Shown here: piece by piece, positions 16,967 to 25,575 of the stretch
Layout of the letters: every line of letters begins with the position of its first letter
How positions within the stretch are numbered: position 1 is the first letter of the stretch
NCBI GenBank assembly: GCA_965218555.1
Contig: OZ244625.1
Coordinates: 4,278,001 to 4,342,000, forward strand
DNA length: 64,000 bases
Origin: JAPPLB01 sp965218555
Lineage (GTDB): Bacteria; Acidobacteriota; Terriglobia; Bryobacterales; UBA6623
Reading direction: 5' to 3'
The notes under the pieces: model-generated
What the model saw: only the letters and a program-made list of their open reading frames with translations
The model's database searches: none
What the model was told of the DNA's origin: nothing
Made by a program: the position numbers and the translations under genes

Positions 16967-17374
16967 ATGCGAAGAATCTCAGCGGCTAAGCGGGCTTCGA
17001 TCCCTCTTCTCGGTTGCTGGCTTGCGGCTTGGGTCTTTCCAGCGCTGTCGATGGGCACAGAAGCTAGCGCGTCTGCAGCAGCAGCGGCGATCCGACAGTC
17101 CGAAGAACCGCAGTCCGGACAACCGGAAACCCCGCTGGCGGCGGAGCTGCTGAGCCTGATCAAGCAACTCGAACCGTTGCGAGTGACGATCCCCTACGTG
17201 GATTATCACGATGAAGCACTGGCGGCGCAAACGGCGCAGCGCAAACTGCGGCGCCGAGCCGGCTTCAAGCGTTTGAGAGGTAGACGTAACAGCTACAAAG
17301 CAGCTTCGGGCTGGACGCGCAAGGGATCTTCGTCCGTTCGTCCAGGGGGGCGCTCGCGCAACTCGTCGCGATGA
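16967..17374 (+). CDS. Possible secreted protein, function unknown
   Basis: The frame from ATG 16967 gives 135 residues: a basic start, a hydrophobic run (ASIPLLGCWLAAWVFPALSM) consistent with a signal peptide, an Ala/Ser-rich region, a segment PLAAELLSLIKQLEPLRVTI, and a very basic C-terminus full of Arg, Ser and Gly. A weak AAGG lies just before the ATG. The basic tail looks like out-of-frame sequence, so the gene could be frameshifted or fused to non-coding DNA. No family recognised. Confidence 0.35.
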   Translation: MRRISAAKRASIPLLGCWLAAWVFPALSMGTEASASAAAAAIRQSEEPQSGQPETPLAAELLSLIKQLEPLRVTIPYVDYHDEALAAQTAQRKLRRRAGFKRLRGRRNSYKAASGWTRKGSSSVRPGGRSRNSSR

Positions 17375-17581
17375 CGCTCATTCTTCAGTCCGACTGCGCT
17401 TCCTCGCGGCACTGAACGCGGGCTACACCCCTTCGACCCGGCAACCCTCTGCAAACTACGCGACAGACCGGCCATGTCGGGGTCTACCCCCTGCCGAGCC
17501 GCGACAGGGGTGTGGCCGCCCCCCCGTGTAGTGGCAACGCCTAGGATACTCTGCAGTCGCCAAGTCAAGCTCTACCCCTGG

Positions 17582-17611
17582 TTGTGACCATGGTCGGGAC
17601 CATGGTATAGT
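17582..17611 (+). promoter_or_regulatory. Promoter of the toxin-antitoxin operon with two palindromic operator copies
   Basis: TTGTGA at 17582-17587 and TATAGT at 17606-17611, separated by 18 bases, form a good sigma70-type promoter. Two copies of the palindrome ACCATGGT lie at 17587-17594 and 17599-17606, 12 bases apart centre to centre, occupying the spacer and touching both promoter boxes. Antitoxins of this class repress their own operon by binding such palindromes, so these are candidate operators. Confidence 0.65.
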
Positions 17612-17644
17612 AGAAGCCATCCAACCTGAGGTCAGGAGAGGGTC

Positions 17645-17926
17645 ATGGCAGTCAGTAACGTCAAGGGGATCGGACCCAAGATGATCAAAGCCTCGGAGTT
17701 CAAGGCCAAGTGCCTCAAGCTGATGGACGAGGTTGCGGAGAACGGAGAGGAGATCGTCATCACCAAAAACGGCCGCCCGGTTTCGCGGCTCGTTCCTTAT
17801 CGGAAGAAGCCTAAGAACCTCTTTGGCATCGACCGAGGCATAATCCGGATCCACGGTGACATCGTGGAACCTATCGATGTGGAATGGAACGCCGAGACGG
17901 GCAAGGGTTGGGATGACCAACTTTGA
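17645..17926 (+). CDS. Phd/YefM-family antitoxin
   Basis: A 93-residue protein, starting at an ATG preceded by AGGAGAGGG with good spacing. The Phd/YefM DNA-binding fold is clear in MIKASEFKAKCLKLMDEVAE followed by EIVITKNGRPVSRLVPY. The C-terminal part (GDIVEPIDVEWNAETGKGWD) is the segment expected to wrap the toxin. Its stop overlaps the toxin start in TGATG. It neutralises the neighbouring PIN-domain RNase and probably binds the palindromes in its own promoter. Confidence 0.93.
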   Translation: MAVSNVKGIGPKMIKASEFKAKCLKLMDEVAENGEEIVITKNGRPVSRLVPYRKKPKNLFGIDRGIIRIHGDIVEPIDVEWNAETGKGWDDQL

Positions 17927-18321
17927 TGCTTTTGGATACGCATGTTTTGGTTTGGCTGCGATTCGGAGACGACAGACTCGGGGGGCGGACTCACGACACC
18001 GTCGAGCGAGCTTGGCTCTCAGGCGATGTTGTAATATCAGCAGTCTCGTTCTGGGAAGTCGCCATGCTCCATGAAAAGGGGCGACTTACTCTGCTGCAAG
18101 ATATTGGGTCATGGCGTCAGGCACTCCTCCAGGACGGTCTTGTGGAAATTCCCGTTGATGGAGAGATCGAGATCCGCGCCGCTGGCCTTGCTGATTTCCA
18201 TGCTGGCCCGGCCGACCGATTGATTGTCGCGACGGCGTTGGGAGGCCACCAGCTCGTCACCGCCGATGAGAGGATCCTCGATTGGCCCGGTGCGCTCAGC
18301 AGGTTGCGAGCGACTGATTGA
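17926..18321 (+). CDS. vapC: VapC-type PIN-domain toxin
   Basis: A 131-residue Mg-dependent RNase. ATG at 17926 overlaps the antitoxin stop by one base. The four acidic PIN residues are present: Asp4 (MLLDTHVLVW), Glu44 (SFWEVAML), Asp97 (GPADRLIVATA) and Asp114 (LVTADERIL). PIN toxins of this type cut tRNA or rRNA when the antitoxin is degraded. The pair is complete and looks functional. Confidence 0.94.
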   Translation: MLLDTHVLVWLRFGDDRLGGRTHDTVERAWLSGDVVISAVSFWEVAMLHEKGRLTLLQDIGSWRQALLQDGLVEIPVDGEIEIRAAGLADFHAGPADRLIVATALGGHQLVTADERILDWPGALSRLRATD

Positions 18322-18431
18322 GTAGGGGCAGGGTGGTGCTCGCCCTTTACGTCATGCGCCGGCAAGCAGCACGATCAGCACGATCAGCACGAACACTACA
18401 ACTGGATATCCTGCATTGATCAGGTATAGCT

Positions 18432-20420
18432 TCAGTGGCCGGGACTCGAAGACGTAGGACGCGGCAAACTTTGTGTTAGCTCGAGCGCTCCGACAATCGC
18501 GTCCACATCGAACACACATCCGCCCCAGGCGCCGCCGCTTGCCGCCTGCAACGCCGCCCAAAGTCGGGTGTCTTCGGGCAGATCGGGATGGGGAGCCAGA
18601 TCTCCGGGCGTGCTCCTGGCTTCAAGAAGGCGCACTCCGGCCTCAGGACCTGACGCCGCACTGTCCTTCTCACCGACAAGGTCGATCGTTCCTTCCAGCG
18701 TATTGCGGTCGATGATGATCTGAATCGAATCGCTTTCGCGCACCTTGCCGATCGGACCGCCCGCGAGGGCCTCCGGGCCGACATGACCGATACAGGCGCC
18801 GGTGGAAACGCCGGAGAACCGCGCATCGGTGATCACCGCAACCTGTTTCCCAAAGGAGAGGTGCTTCAGGGCGGATGTGATCTGGTAAATCTCCTCCATC
18901 CCCGAACCCATCGGCCCGGCGCATGTGAGGACGATGATGTCGCCCTCATGAATCCGGCCGGCCTTGATCGCCTCCATGGCGTCCGATTCACGGCGGAAGA
19001 CGCGGGCGGGGCCCGCCATGCGGAACACGCCGTCGGCATCAATCACGCTCGGATCGATGGCGGTGCTTTTGACGACGGAACCTGCGGGAGCGAGGTTTCC
19101 GCGGCAGAAGGTGATCGTGCTGGTAAGTCCCTCGGAGCGGGCCTTGTCCGGCGGCATGATCACGTCTTCCGGATCGATGCCGTCCGTTTCCGCCAGATGC
19201 CGTCGCAGCGCTGTTCGCCGCTCGCTGACTTCCCAGGAATCGAGAACGGTATCGAGGGTCTCTCCCGTTGCGGTGACCACACCGGTCTCGAGAAGGCCCA
19301 ACCTCCGCAGATGCAACATTACTTCCGGCACGCCGCCCGCGAGGAATACCTGAACGGTAGGATGCATGCGCGGGCCGTTAGGCAGCACATCAACCAGCCG
19401 AGGCGTGCTGCGATTCACTTCCGTCCAGTCCTCGACCGTCGGACGACGCAATCCCGCCGCGTAGGCGACAGCGGGCAAATGCAGCAGGAGGTTGGTGGAA
19501 CCGCCAAAGGCGGCGTGCACCGTCATCGCGTTACGGACGGCGTCGCCGGTCACAATGTTCCTTGTGGTGAGTCCGGATGCCTCCATCTCCAGGATGGCCC
19601 TTGCTGAACGGCGAGCCGCATCTTTCCAGATCGGTTGTCCCGAAGGCGCGAGAGCTGTATGGGGGAGTGAGAGCCCCAACGCTTCACTTACAACTTGTGA
19701 GGTCGCTGCCGTGCCCAGGAATTGGCAACCTCCGCCCGGCGACCCACAGGCACGGCAACCGAGCTCCTGTGCTTCCGCGAGCGTCAACTCGCCGTGCGAG
19801 AAACGTGCTCCGATCGACTGCACCTTTCCGGCGTCCTCGCCGTCGCTTGCCGGAAGCGTGACCCCGCCGGGAACCAGCACTGTCGGCAGGTCGTGTATCG
19901 CAGCGAGCGCGATCATCATCGCCGGCAAGCCCTTGTCACAGGTTGCGACACCGATCACGCCGCGTCGCGTCGGCAGTGACCGAATCAACCGGCGCAATAC
20001 CTGCGCCGCGTCGTTGCGATAGGGAAGACTATCCATCATGCCCGTCGTCCCTTGCGTGCGGCCGTCGCATGGGTCGCTGCAGAATCCGGCGAATGGGATG
20101 GCGCCCTGTGATGTCAACTCAACAGCGGCTTCTTCCATCAACAGGCCCACTTCGTAGTGGCCGGTGTGATACCCCAGAGCGATCGGGCGGCCGTCCGGGG
20201 CACGGATACCCCCTTGCGTGCTGAGGATGAGGAACTCCTTGGAGCCGAGAGTCGAGGGGTCCCAACCCATGCCGGCGGATTGTGTCCAACCGAAGATGTC
20301 TCCGCTGGGCCGATTGCGGAGCATATCCTCCGTCAACGGCAGCACACCCTTCGGCCCCTCGGCCTGAGTCCGAATCTCGTAGAGTGAGGAGTCGCCCGCG
20401 GGAAAGATCTTTTTCGGCAT
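18432..20420 (-). CDS. yjhG: D-xylonate dehydratase-like IlvD/Edd-family enzyme (YjhG/YagF type)
   Basis: A 662-residue Fe-S dehydratase, very close in length and motif order to E. coli YjhG/YagF: PLTEDMLRNRPSGDIFGWT near the start, SDPCDGRTQGTTGMMDSLPY, GVATCDKGLPAMM, CGSPGGGCQFLGTA and AFGGSTNLLLHLP. The cysteines of these motifs are the expected Fe-S ligands. The reaction would be dehydration of a sugar acid such as D-xylonate to a 2-keto-3-deoxy product. It is not the branched-chain IlvD. No other pentonate genes flank it. A short leftward frame coding a hydrophobic tail overlaps its 3' side (18352-18431) and is not called. Confidence 0.9.
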   Translation of the reverse strand: MPKKIFPAGDSSLYEIRTQAEGPKGVLPLTEDMLRNRPSGDIFGWTQSAGMGWDPSTLGSKEFLILSTQGGIRAPDGRPIALGYHTGHYEVGLLMEEAAVELTSQGAIPFAGFCSDPCDGRTQGTTGMMDSLPYRNDAAQVLRRLIRSLPTRRGVIGVATCDKGLPAMMIALAAIHDLPTVLVPGGVTLPASDGEDAGKVQSIGARFSHGELTLAEAQELGCRACGSPGGGCQFLGTAATSQVVSEALGLSLPHTALAPSGQPIWKDAARRSARAILEMEASGLTTRNIVTGDAVRNAMTVHAAFGGSTNLLLHLPAVAYAAGLRRPTVEDWTEVNRSTPRLVDVLPNGPRMHPTVQVFLAGGVPEVMLHLRRLGLLETGVVTATGETLDTVLDSWEVSERRTALRRHLAETDGIDPEDVIMPPDKARSEGLTSTITFCRGNLAPAGSVVKSTAIDPSVIDADGVFRMAGPARVFRRESDAMEAIKAGRIHEGDIIVLTCAGPMGSGMEEIYQITSALKHLSFGKQVAVITDARFSGVSTGACIGHVGPEALAGGPIGKVRESDSIQIIIDRNTLEGTIDLVGEKDSAASGPEAGVRLLEARSTPGDLAPHPDLPEDTRLWAALQAASGGAWGGCVFDVDAIVGALELTQSLPRPTSSSPGH

Positions 20421-20474
20421 GTTTATGAGTATGCTGGAAGCGGTTGCACGAGGGGCTGAGCGATATAATTCAGC

Positions 20475-23030
20475 GTGTCCTTGAAAAACCTATCGTATCT
20501 CGTCTTGCTCGCGGCAGCCCTTGCCGCATACGTTGTCATGGGCTCCTGCGGGGCTCCACAGGAACAAGTCAAGAGTCCCGGCGAGCAACCGCCGCCCGCC
20601 GAACCGGACCGTGTGTATCCTTCGCTTACGGCCGATTTCCGCAAGCAGACGGCCGACTTGGCGCCGGCTCACATTGCCGGCGAACTCGACGCCGCGCGGG
20701 TGAGCGCCGCGGAACGAACCGCCGACTGGCCCGGCATCGCCGCCGCTCCCGACGGAACGCTTTGGGCGATCTACATCGAGTGGGAAGGGAAGGAATCCGA
20801 CCGTGTGGTCGTCAAGAAGCGCGGGGAAGAGGGTGGCTGGAGTGGCCCGATTGTCATCCACGACGGCTACTGGGATCACTATATTCCCGACATCGTGGCG
20901 TTGCCGGAAGGCGCCCTCGCCTCCTGGTCCGCGCAGGTGGACGGCGACTTTGAAATCTTCGCTGCCCGGATCTCCGACCAGGGCAAGGTCGCCAGAGTAG
21001 AGCGCGTCACCAGCGCCCGCTACAGCGACTACCATGTACGTTCGGCGGCCGATGGCGACGGCAACATCACTCTCGTCTGGCAGTCGTTCCGCAACGGCCA
21101 GGCAGACATTTACGCCCGGCGGCTAATGGGTTCAGACTGGGGGCCGGCGGTGCGCGTCTCTCCTAGCGACGCGAATGATTGGGAACCTGCCGTCGCGCTG
21201 GATAGCGGCGGCCGCGCCTGGATTAGTTGGGACAGCTATCACGGCGGATCTTACGATGTCTTCCTGGCTTCTTTCGACGGTAAGACGGCAACCGAGCCGG
21301 TCGCCATCACATCGGATCCGAGCGCCTCCTTTCATACGTCTGTCGCCGTCGACCAAACCGACCGCGTTTGGATTGCCTTTGACGAAGCCGGACCCAACTG
21401 GGGGAAGGACTTCTCGACATCCAGTTCCGCCGATGGGAGTGAGGGACTGCATGCTCGGCGCAGTATCGGCGTTCGCGTTTACGCCCACGGACGTATCTAT
21501 GAACCCGCCACCGTATCCGATGCCTTCACGGGACGCATGGAACGGTTCGCGGAGCTGCCTACCATCGCAATCGACGGCAACGGCTCGCCCACGCTCGTCT
21601 TTCGACACTGGACCATCGCCAAGCCCCATGAGATGTATCACTTTTATGCGACCAGGCTCGGCACGTCCGGCTGGTCCCAACCCTGGCGACTCAAGAACAG
21701 CTCCGGCCGGAACACTCAGCGCGCCTCCGTCGCGGTTGCGAACGACGGCGCCGTCAACGCAATCTACTCGAGCGACCTGCGCGCCCCGGATAACCTCCCG
21801 AAAGATCAAGAGCACGCTCTCCACTACAACGTTTTCTTGGCGGAACTGACCTTCGGTGGACCCGCGCGCGATGTCACCCTGCGCCAAGTGCCGGTGCCGC
21901 CGGTATCGGAGGGGTTCGAGCACCGCCGTCGGGCCACGATGTCGCTGGGTGACAAGCAGTACACTCTGCTTCTCGGCGATTGCCACCGCCATACCGATAT
22001 TCGCGGTCACAGCAACGTCGACGGCTCGACGGAGGATACGTATCGTTACGCCCTCGACGCGGCGCAGCTTGATTTCGTCGGGCCGAGCGACCACAACGAA
22101 GTCGTGGGCGGAAACTGGCCCGACGGGCTGCGCGACTATCAATGGTGGGTCACGCAGAAACTCGTCGACGTGATGACCCACGAGCCGAACTTCTGGGGCA
22201 TCTACACTTACGAGCACAGCATGGCCCGCCCCGGTGGGCACCGCAATGCTCTCTTTCTGCGGCGTGGCGCGCCGATGCGAGGCATCGATCGTCGCCGGAA
22301 AGCTCCCGCCACCGACAACCAACCACCCGCGATGTGGTCTTGGTGGCGCGACAATGTCCTCAAGCAGGCCGGACAGAAGAGCATCATCGTGCCCCACACC
22401 TTCGCTTCCGGCCCGCTCGCCGATTGGAACTGGCCCAATGCGCCGTTCGACTGCCTGCTTGAGATCTATCAGGGAGCGCGAGGCAGCTACGAGCGCTGGC
22501 GCATGCCCGTGACCGAGAAGCGGGGCGGCACCCAAACCGACGACCCCGGCCACTTCGCACAGGACGCCTTGAACAAGGGCAACGTCTACGGTTTCGTGTC
22601 ATTCAGCGATCACGGCTCGACTCATAACAGTTGGGCCGGCATTTGGGTCGATGAGCTGACGCGGGAAGCGATGTTCGACGCAATGCTTGCGCGGCGCACC
22701 TTCGGCGCCTCCGATGAAATCGTTGTGCGTGCGACCGCTGGAGACCACATGCCCGGAGAGCGGTTCACCGCATCGGTGAGTGTTCAGCCCGAGATCGCGA
22801 TTTCCTTGGAAGCGCCTGACGAAATCCTACGCGTCGACGTCGTCAAAAACGGCGAGTACGTGTTCACACAACGGCCCGGCGGCCGCTCCGCATCCTTGCG
22901 CTATCGCGACATGAGCCCCGAACCAGGTGACACGTACTACTACGTCCGGGCCTTCCAACGCGACCCGGAAAACCCGACCGGCGACCCTGAGATCGCTTGG
23001 GCCTCACCGTTCTTCGTCAAGTATGAGTAA
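20475..23030 (+). CDS. Lipoprotein with sialidase-like propeller and PHP/DUF3604 hydrolase domain
   Basis: An 851-residue protein starting at GTG 20475. A lipoprotein signal (LVLLAAALAAYVVMGSC) leads to an N-terminal half with repeated segments such as TLVWQSFRNGQADIYARR and AWISWDSYHGGSYDVFLASF, which look like blades of a sialidase/BNR-type propeller. The C-terminal half is a PHP-like metallohydrolase: LGDCHRHTDIRGHSNVDGS at about residue 500, FVGPSDHNEV, and a late VSFSDHGSTHNS, matching DUF3604. The substrate is unknown. It diverges from the dehydratase (54 bases) and converges on glgC. Confidence 0.85.
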   Translation: MSLKNLSYLVLLAAALAAYVVMGSCGAPQEQVKSPGEQPPPAEPDRVYPSLTADFRKQTADLAPAHIAGELDAARVSAAERTADWPGIAAAPDGTLWAIYIEWEGKESDRVVVKKRGEEGGWSGPIVIHDGYWDHYIPDIVALPEGALASWSAQVDGDFEIFAARISDQGKVARVERVTSARYSDYHVRSAADGDGNITLVWQSFRNGQADIYARRLMGSDWGPAVRVSPSDANDWEPAVALDSGGRAWISWDSYHGGSYDVFLASFDGKTATEPVAITSDPSASFHTSVAVDQTDRVWIAFDEAGPNWGKDFSTSSSADGSEGLHARRSIGVRVYAHGRIYEPATVSDAFTGRMERFAELPTIAIDGNGSPTLVFRHWTIAKPHEMYHFYATRLGTSGWSQPWRLKNSSGRNTQRASVAVANDGAVNAIYSSDLRAPDNLPKDQEHALHYNVFLAELTFGGPARDVTLRQVPVPPVSEGFEHRRRATMSLGDKQYTLLLGDCHRHTDIRGHSNVDGSTEDTYRYALDAAQLDFVGPSDHNEVVGGNWPDGLRDYQWWVTQKLVDVMTHEPNFWGIYTYEHSMARPGGHRNALFLRRGAPMRGIDRRRKAPATDNQPPAMWSWWRDNVLKQAGQKSIIVPHTFASGPLADWNWPNAPFDCLLEIYQGARGSYERWRMPVTEKRGGTQTDDPGHFAQDALNKGNVYGFVSFSDHGSTHNSWAGIWVDELTREAMFDAMLARRTFGASDEIVVRATAGDHMPGERFTASVSVQPEIAISLEAPDEILRVDVVKNGEYVFTQRPGGRSASLRYRDMSPEPGDTYYYVRAFQRDPENPTGDPEIAWASPFFVKYE

Positions 23031-23065
23031 CCAGACGCCCTTCGAGTCGGGTGAATCCGCGACTC

Positions 23066-24319
23066 CTAAATTGTCACCGGTGATAGCGGGATCGGCGAGC
23101 GGCGGCCTTCGACTACAACAATCCCCGTCTCGCTGACGTGGTACTTTTCGCGGTCCTCGGCAAGGTCATAGCCAATGCGCTCACCAGCCGGTATGACGGC
23201 GTTCTTATCCAGAATCGCCCGACGCACTTGCGCACCCGGACCGATGCGGCAGTTATCCATGACGACGGTTTCGTTCAGTTGCGCCCCTTTATCGACATAC
23301 ACACGGCGGCCCAGCACGGAATCGACCATCTGGCACCCGGCGAGAATGCAGCCTTCGCAAATGATTGAGTTCAGCGCCTGTCCCCGGTGGCCTTCGTCAT
23401 CGGAGATGAATTTAGTCGGGCCCACGTGGTATTCGGCCGTGCGGAGCGGCCAATCGAGGTTGTGGAGATTGAGGGCCGGCTCGACGGACTTCAGGTCCAT
23501 GTTGGCGTCGTAGTAGGCTTCGATCGTACCGACGTCGCGCCAATAGCCGCGCTTCTGTTCCTCCTCGCCAGGCACGAGGTTGTTGTGGAAATCGTAGGCG
23601 TAAAGAACGTGGTTGTTCGTCATCCAGGGCAAAATGTCTTTGCCGAAGTCATGCGAACTGTTTTCGTCCGCGGCATCCCGCTTGAGTTCATCTTTCAATA
23701 CTTCACCGCTGAAGACGTAGTTGCCCATCGAAGCCAGGCACCAGCCTGGACGTCCGGGAATCCCGGGCGGATTGTCGGTCTTCTCGAGAAAACGTAAGAC
23801 CCGCCAATCCTCGTCAACCTCCATCGTTCCAAATCTCGCGGTGTCCGCAATCGGAATCGGTAGCGCCGCTACCGTGCCTTCAGCGCCTTTTTGCCTGTGG
23901 TAGGCCACCATGCTGCTTACGTCCATGCGGTAGATATGGTCCGCGCCGAACACGGCGACCAATTCAGGCGTCGCCAATTCCAGGAGATGGATGTTTTGAA
24001 AGATCGCGTCCGAAGTCCCCTGATACCACTGCGCTCCCTTGCGCATCTGCGCCGGAACCGGAATGATGAACTGGTTTGTCAGAAGATTGGAAAACTGCCA
24101 ACCGTCACGCAGATGCTGCAACAACGACTGGCTCTTGAACTGCGTAAGAACGTAGATCGAATAAATCCCTGAGTTGATGAAATTGCTGAGAACGAAATCG
24201 ACGATACGGTATTTCCCCGCGAACGGCACAGCCGGCTTCGATCGCTGCTTTGTCAGTGGAGAAAGACGCTCGCCCTTGCCGCCGGCGAGGATGATGCCGA
24301 GAACCGGAATGTGCTCCAT
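23066..24319 (-). CDS. glgC: Glucose-1-phosphate adenylyltransferase
   Basis: A 417-residue ADP-glucose pyrophosphorylase, the committed step of glycogen synthesis from glucose-1-phosphate and ATP. The nucleotide-binding motif GIILAGGKGERLSPLT is at residues 8-23, followed by KPAVPFAGKYRIVDFVLSN and IYVLTQFKSQSL. The substrate-loop region VFGADHIYRMD and the C-terminal left-handed beta-helix (ICEGCILAGCQMVDSVLG) are complete. No other glg gene is nearby. It diverges from hemB across about 290 bases. Confidence 0.97.
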   Translation of the reverse strand: MEHIPVLGIILAGGKGERLSPLTKQRSKPAVPFAGKYRIVDFVLSNFINSGIYSIYVLTQFKSQSLLQHLRDGWQFSNLLTNQFIIPVPAQMRKGAQWYQGTSDAIFQNIHLLELATPELVAVFGADHIYRMDVSSMVAYHRQKGAEGTVAALPIPIADTARFGTMEVDEDWRVLRFLEKTDNPPGIPGRPGWCLASMGNYVFSGEVLKDELKRDAADENSSHDFGKDILPWMTNNHVLYAYDFHNNLVPGEEEQKRGYWRDVGTIEAYYDANMDLKSVEPALNLHNLDWPLRTAEYHVGPTKFISDDEGHRGQALNSIICEGCILAGCQMVDSVLGRRVYVDKGAQLNETVVMDNCRIGPGAQVRRAILDKNAVIPAGERIGYDLAEDREKYHVSETGIVVVEGRRSPIPLSPVTI

Positions 24320-24606
24320 AAGGGGGACGGAAGACCGAACTTCAGTATGTCACGCCTCCTGTGATCACCGTGTTTCGTCCGCGTTGCAGACATATTACCT
24401 TCCCCGATCTGTCGGCATGGAGACGAGACAGTAGGGGCAGAAGGCGCGGCATGGCAGGAGTGCAGTCGGGAAACGAGAATTTCGATCGTCGCTCGGTGGC
24501 GCCGATGGCCCAACGAGCGAAAAGGCCGATCTTCACGTGGCGGCAGAAGAACGCTGATCGACAGTATCGGCATAGGGTCTTACACGACCCCGCGTAGAAT
24601 AGAGTC

Positions 24607-25575
24607 ATGGGTTTTCCGACCGTGCGTCCGCGACGATTACGGGCGAGCCAAGCGCTTCGAAAGGCCGTCCAAGAGACGCGGCTTTCCCCGCGTGACTTCA
24701 TCTATCCCCTGTTCGTCCGCCCCGGCCAGGACGAGCGCCGAGAGATCAGCGCCATGCCGGGCAACTACCAATTGTCCGTCGATCAGCTCGTTGTGGAAGC
24801 CAAAGAGGCCGAATCACTGGGTATCGCCGGCATCATCCTCTTCGGCCTGCCCGAAGCCAAAAACCCCGAAGGCTCCGGAGCGCACGATGACGACGGCATC
24901 GTCCAGCGGGCCATTCGTGCCGTCAAGCAGGAAGTTGACGACCTACTTGTCATCGCCGACACTTGCCTCTGTGAGTACACCAGTCACGGGCACTGCGGTC
25001 ATGTTGTCGATGGCGATGTCGACAACGACGCGACCCTTGATCTGCTCGCCAAGACGGCGGTGTCGCAGGCCCGAGCCGGGGCTGACGTCATTGCACCGTC
25101 CGACATGATGGACGGACGCGTTGAGGCGATCCGCGTCGCTCTCGACGACAGCGGCTTCGAGAAGTTACCGATCCTTTCCTACGCGGCCAAGTACGCCTCC
25201 GTTTTCTACGGGCCGTTTCGCGAAGCCGCCGAATCCGCGCCCCGGTTCGGTGACCGGCGATCCTATCAGATGGACCCGGCAAACCAGCGTGAGGCGATGC
25301 GCGAGATCCAATTGGACATCGACGAAGGCGCCGACATCATCATGGTCAAGCCGGCGATGCCCTACCTCGACGTCGTTTTTCGGGCGAAGCAGGAGTTCGA
25401 TCTGCCCGTCGCGGCTTACCAGGTCAGCGGCGAGTACTCGATGATCGCCGCCGCCGCCCGCAACGGCTGGCTCGACCTCGACCGAGCCATGACCGAATCC
25501 CTCACATCCATCAAGCGCGCTGGTGCGGACTTGATACTCACCTACTTTGCCAAGACCATGGCGGGCCGGTTATGA
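24607..25575 (+). CDS. hemB: Delta-aminolevulinic acid dehydratase (porphobilinogen synthase)
   Basis: A 322-residue enzyme that condenses two aminolevulinate molecules to porphobilinogen in heme synthesis. The zinc site cysteines are Cys120, Cys122 and Cys130 in DTCLCEYTSHGHCG, so this is the Zn-dependent type. The two active-site lysines are Lys195 (SYAAKYASVFYGPFR) and Lys248 (IIMVKPAMPYLD). The downstream dacB-like frame starts in an ATGA overlap with its stop, suggesting co-transcription. Confidence 0.97.
   Translation: MGFPTVRPRRLRASQALRKAVQETRLSPRDFIYPLFVRPGQDERREISAMPGNYQLSVDQLVVEAKEAESLGIAGIILFGLPEAKNPEGSGAHDDDGIVQRAIRAVKQEVDDLLVIADTCLCEYTSHGHCGHVVDGDVDNDATLDLLAKTAVSQARAGADVIAPSDMMDGRVEAIRVALDDSGFEKLPILSYAAKYASVFYGPFREAAESAPRFGDRRSYQMDPANQREAMREIQLDIDEGADIIMVKPAMPYLDVVFRAKQEFDLPVAAYQVSGEYSMIAAAARNGWLDLDRAMTESLTSIKRAGADLILTYFAKTMAGRL

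Noticed and set aside
17293..17568. Ankyrin-like fragment on the minus strand (HTPVAARQG, PDMAGL)
   Set aside because: The resemblance covers fewer than 30 residues, frames do not continue, and the flanks show no repeat. Too weak to annotate.
18352..18431. Tiny hydrophobic peptide gene after the xylonate dehydratase
   Set aside because: The frame codes a convincing membrane-like run (PVVVFVLIVLIVLLAG) but has no start codon with a ribosome-binding site outside the upstream gene.
21132..22553. 473-codon minus-strand frame opposite the PHP-propeller lipoprotein
   Set aside because: It mirrors the real gene, which has a signal peptide, PHP motifs and a good start. No recognisable product.
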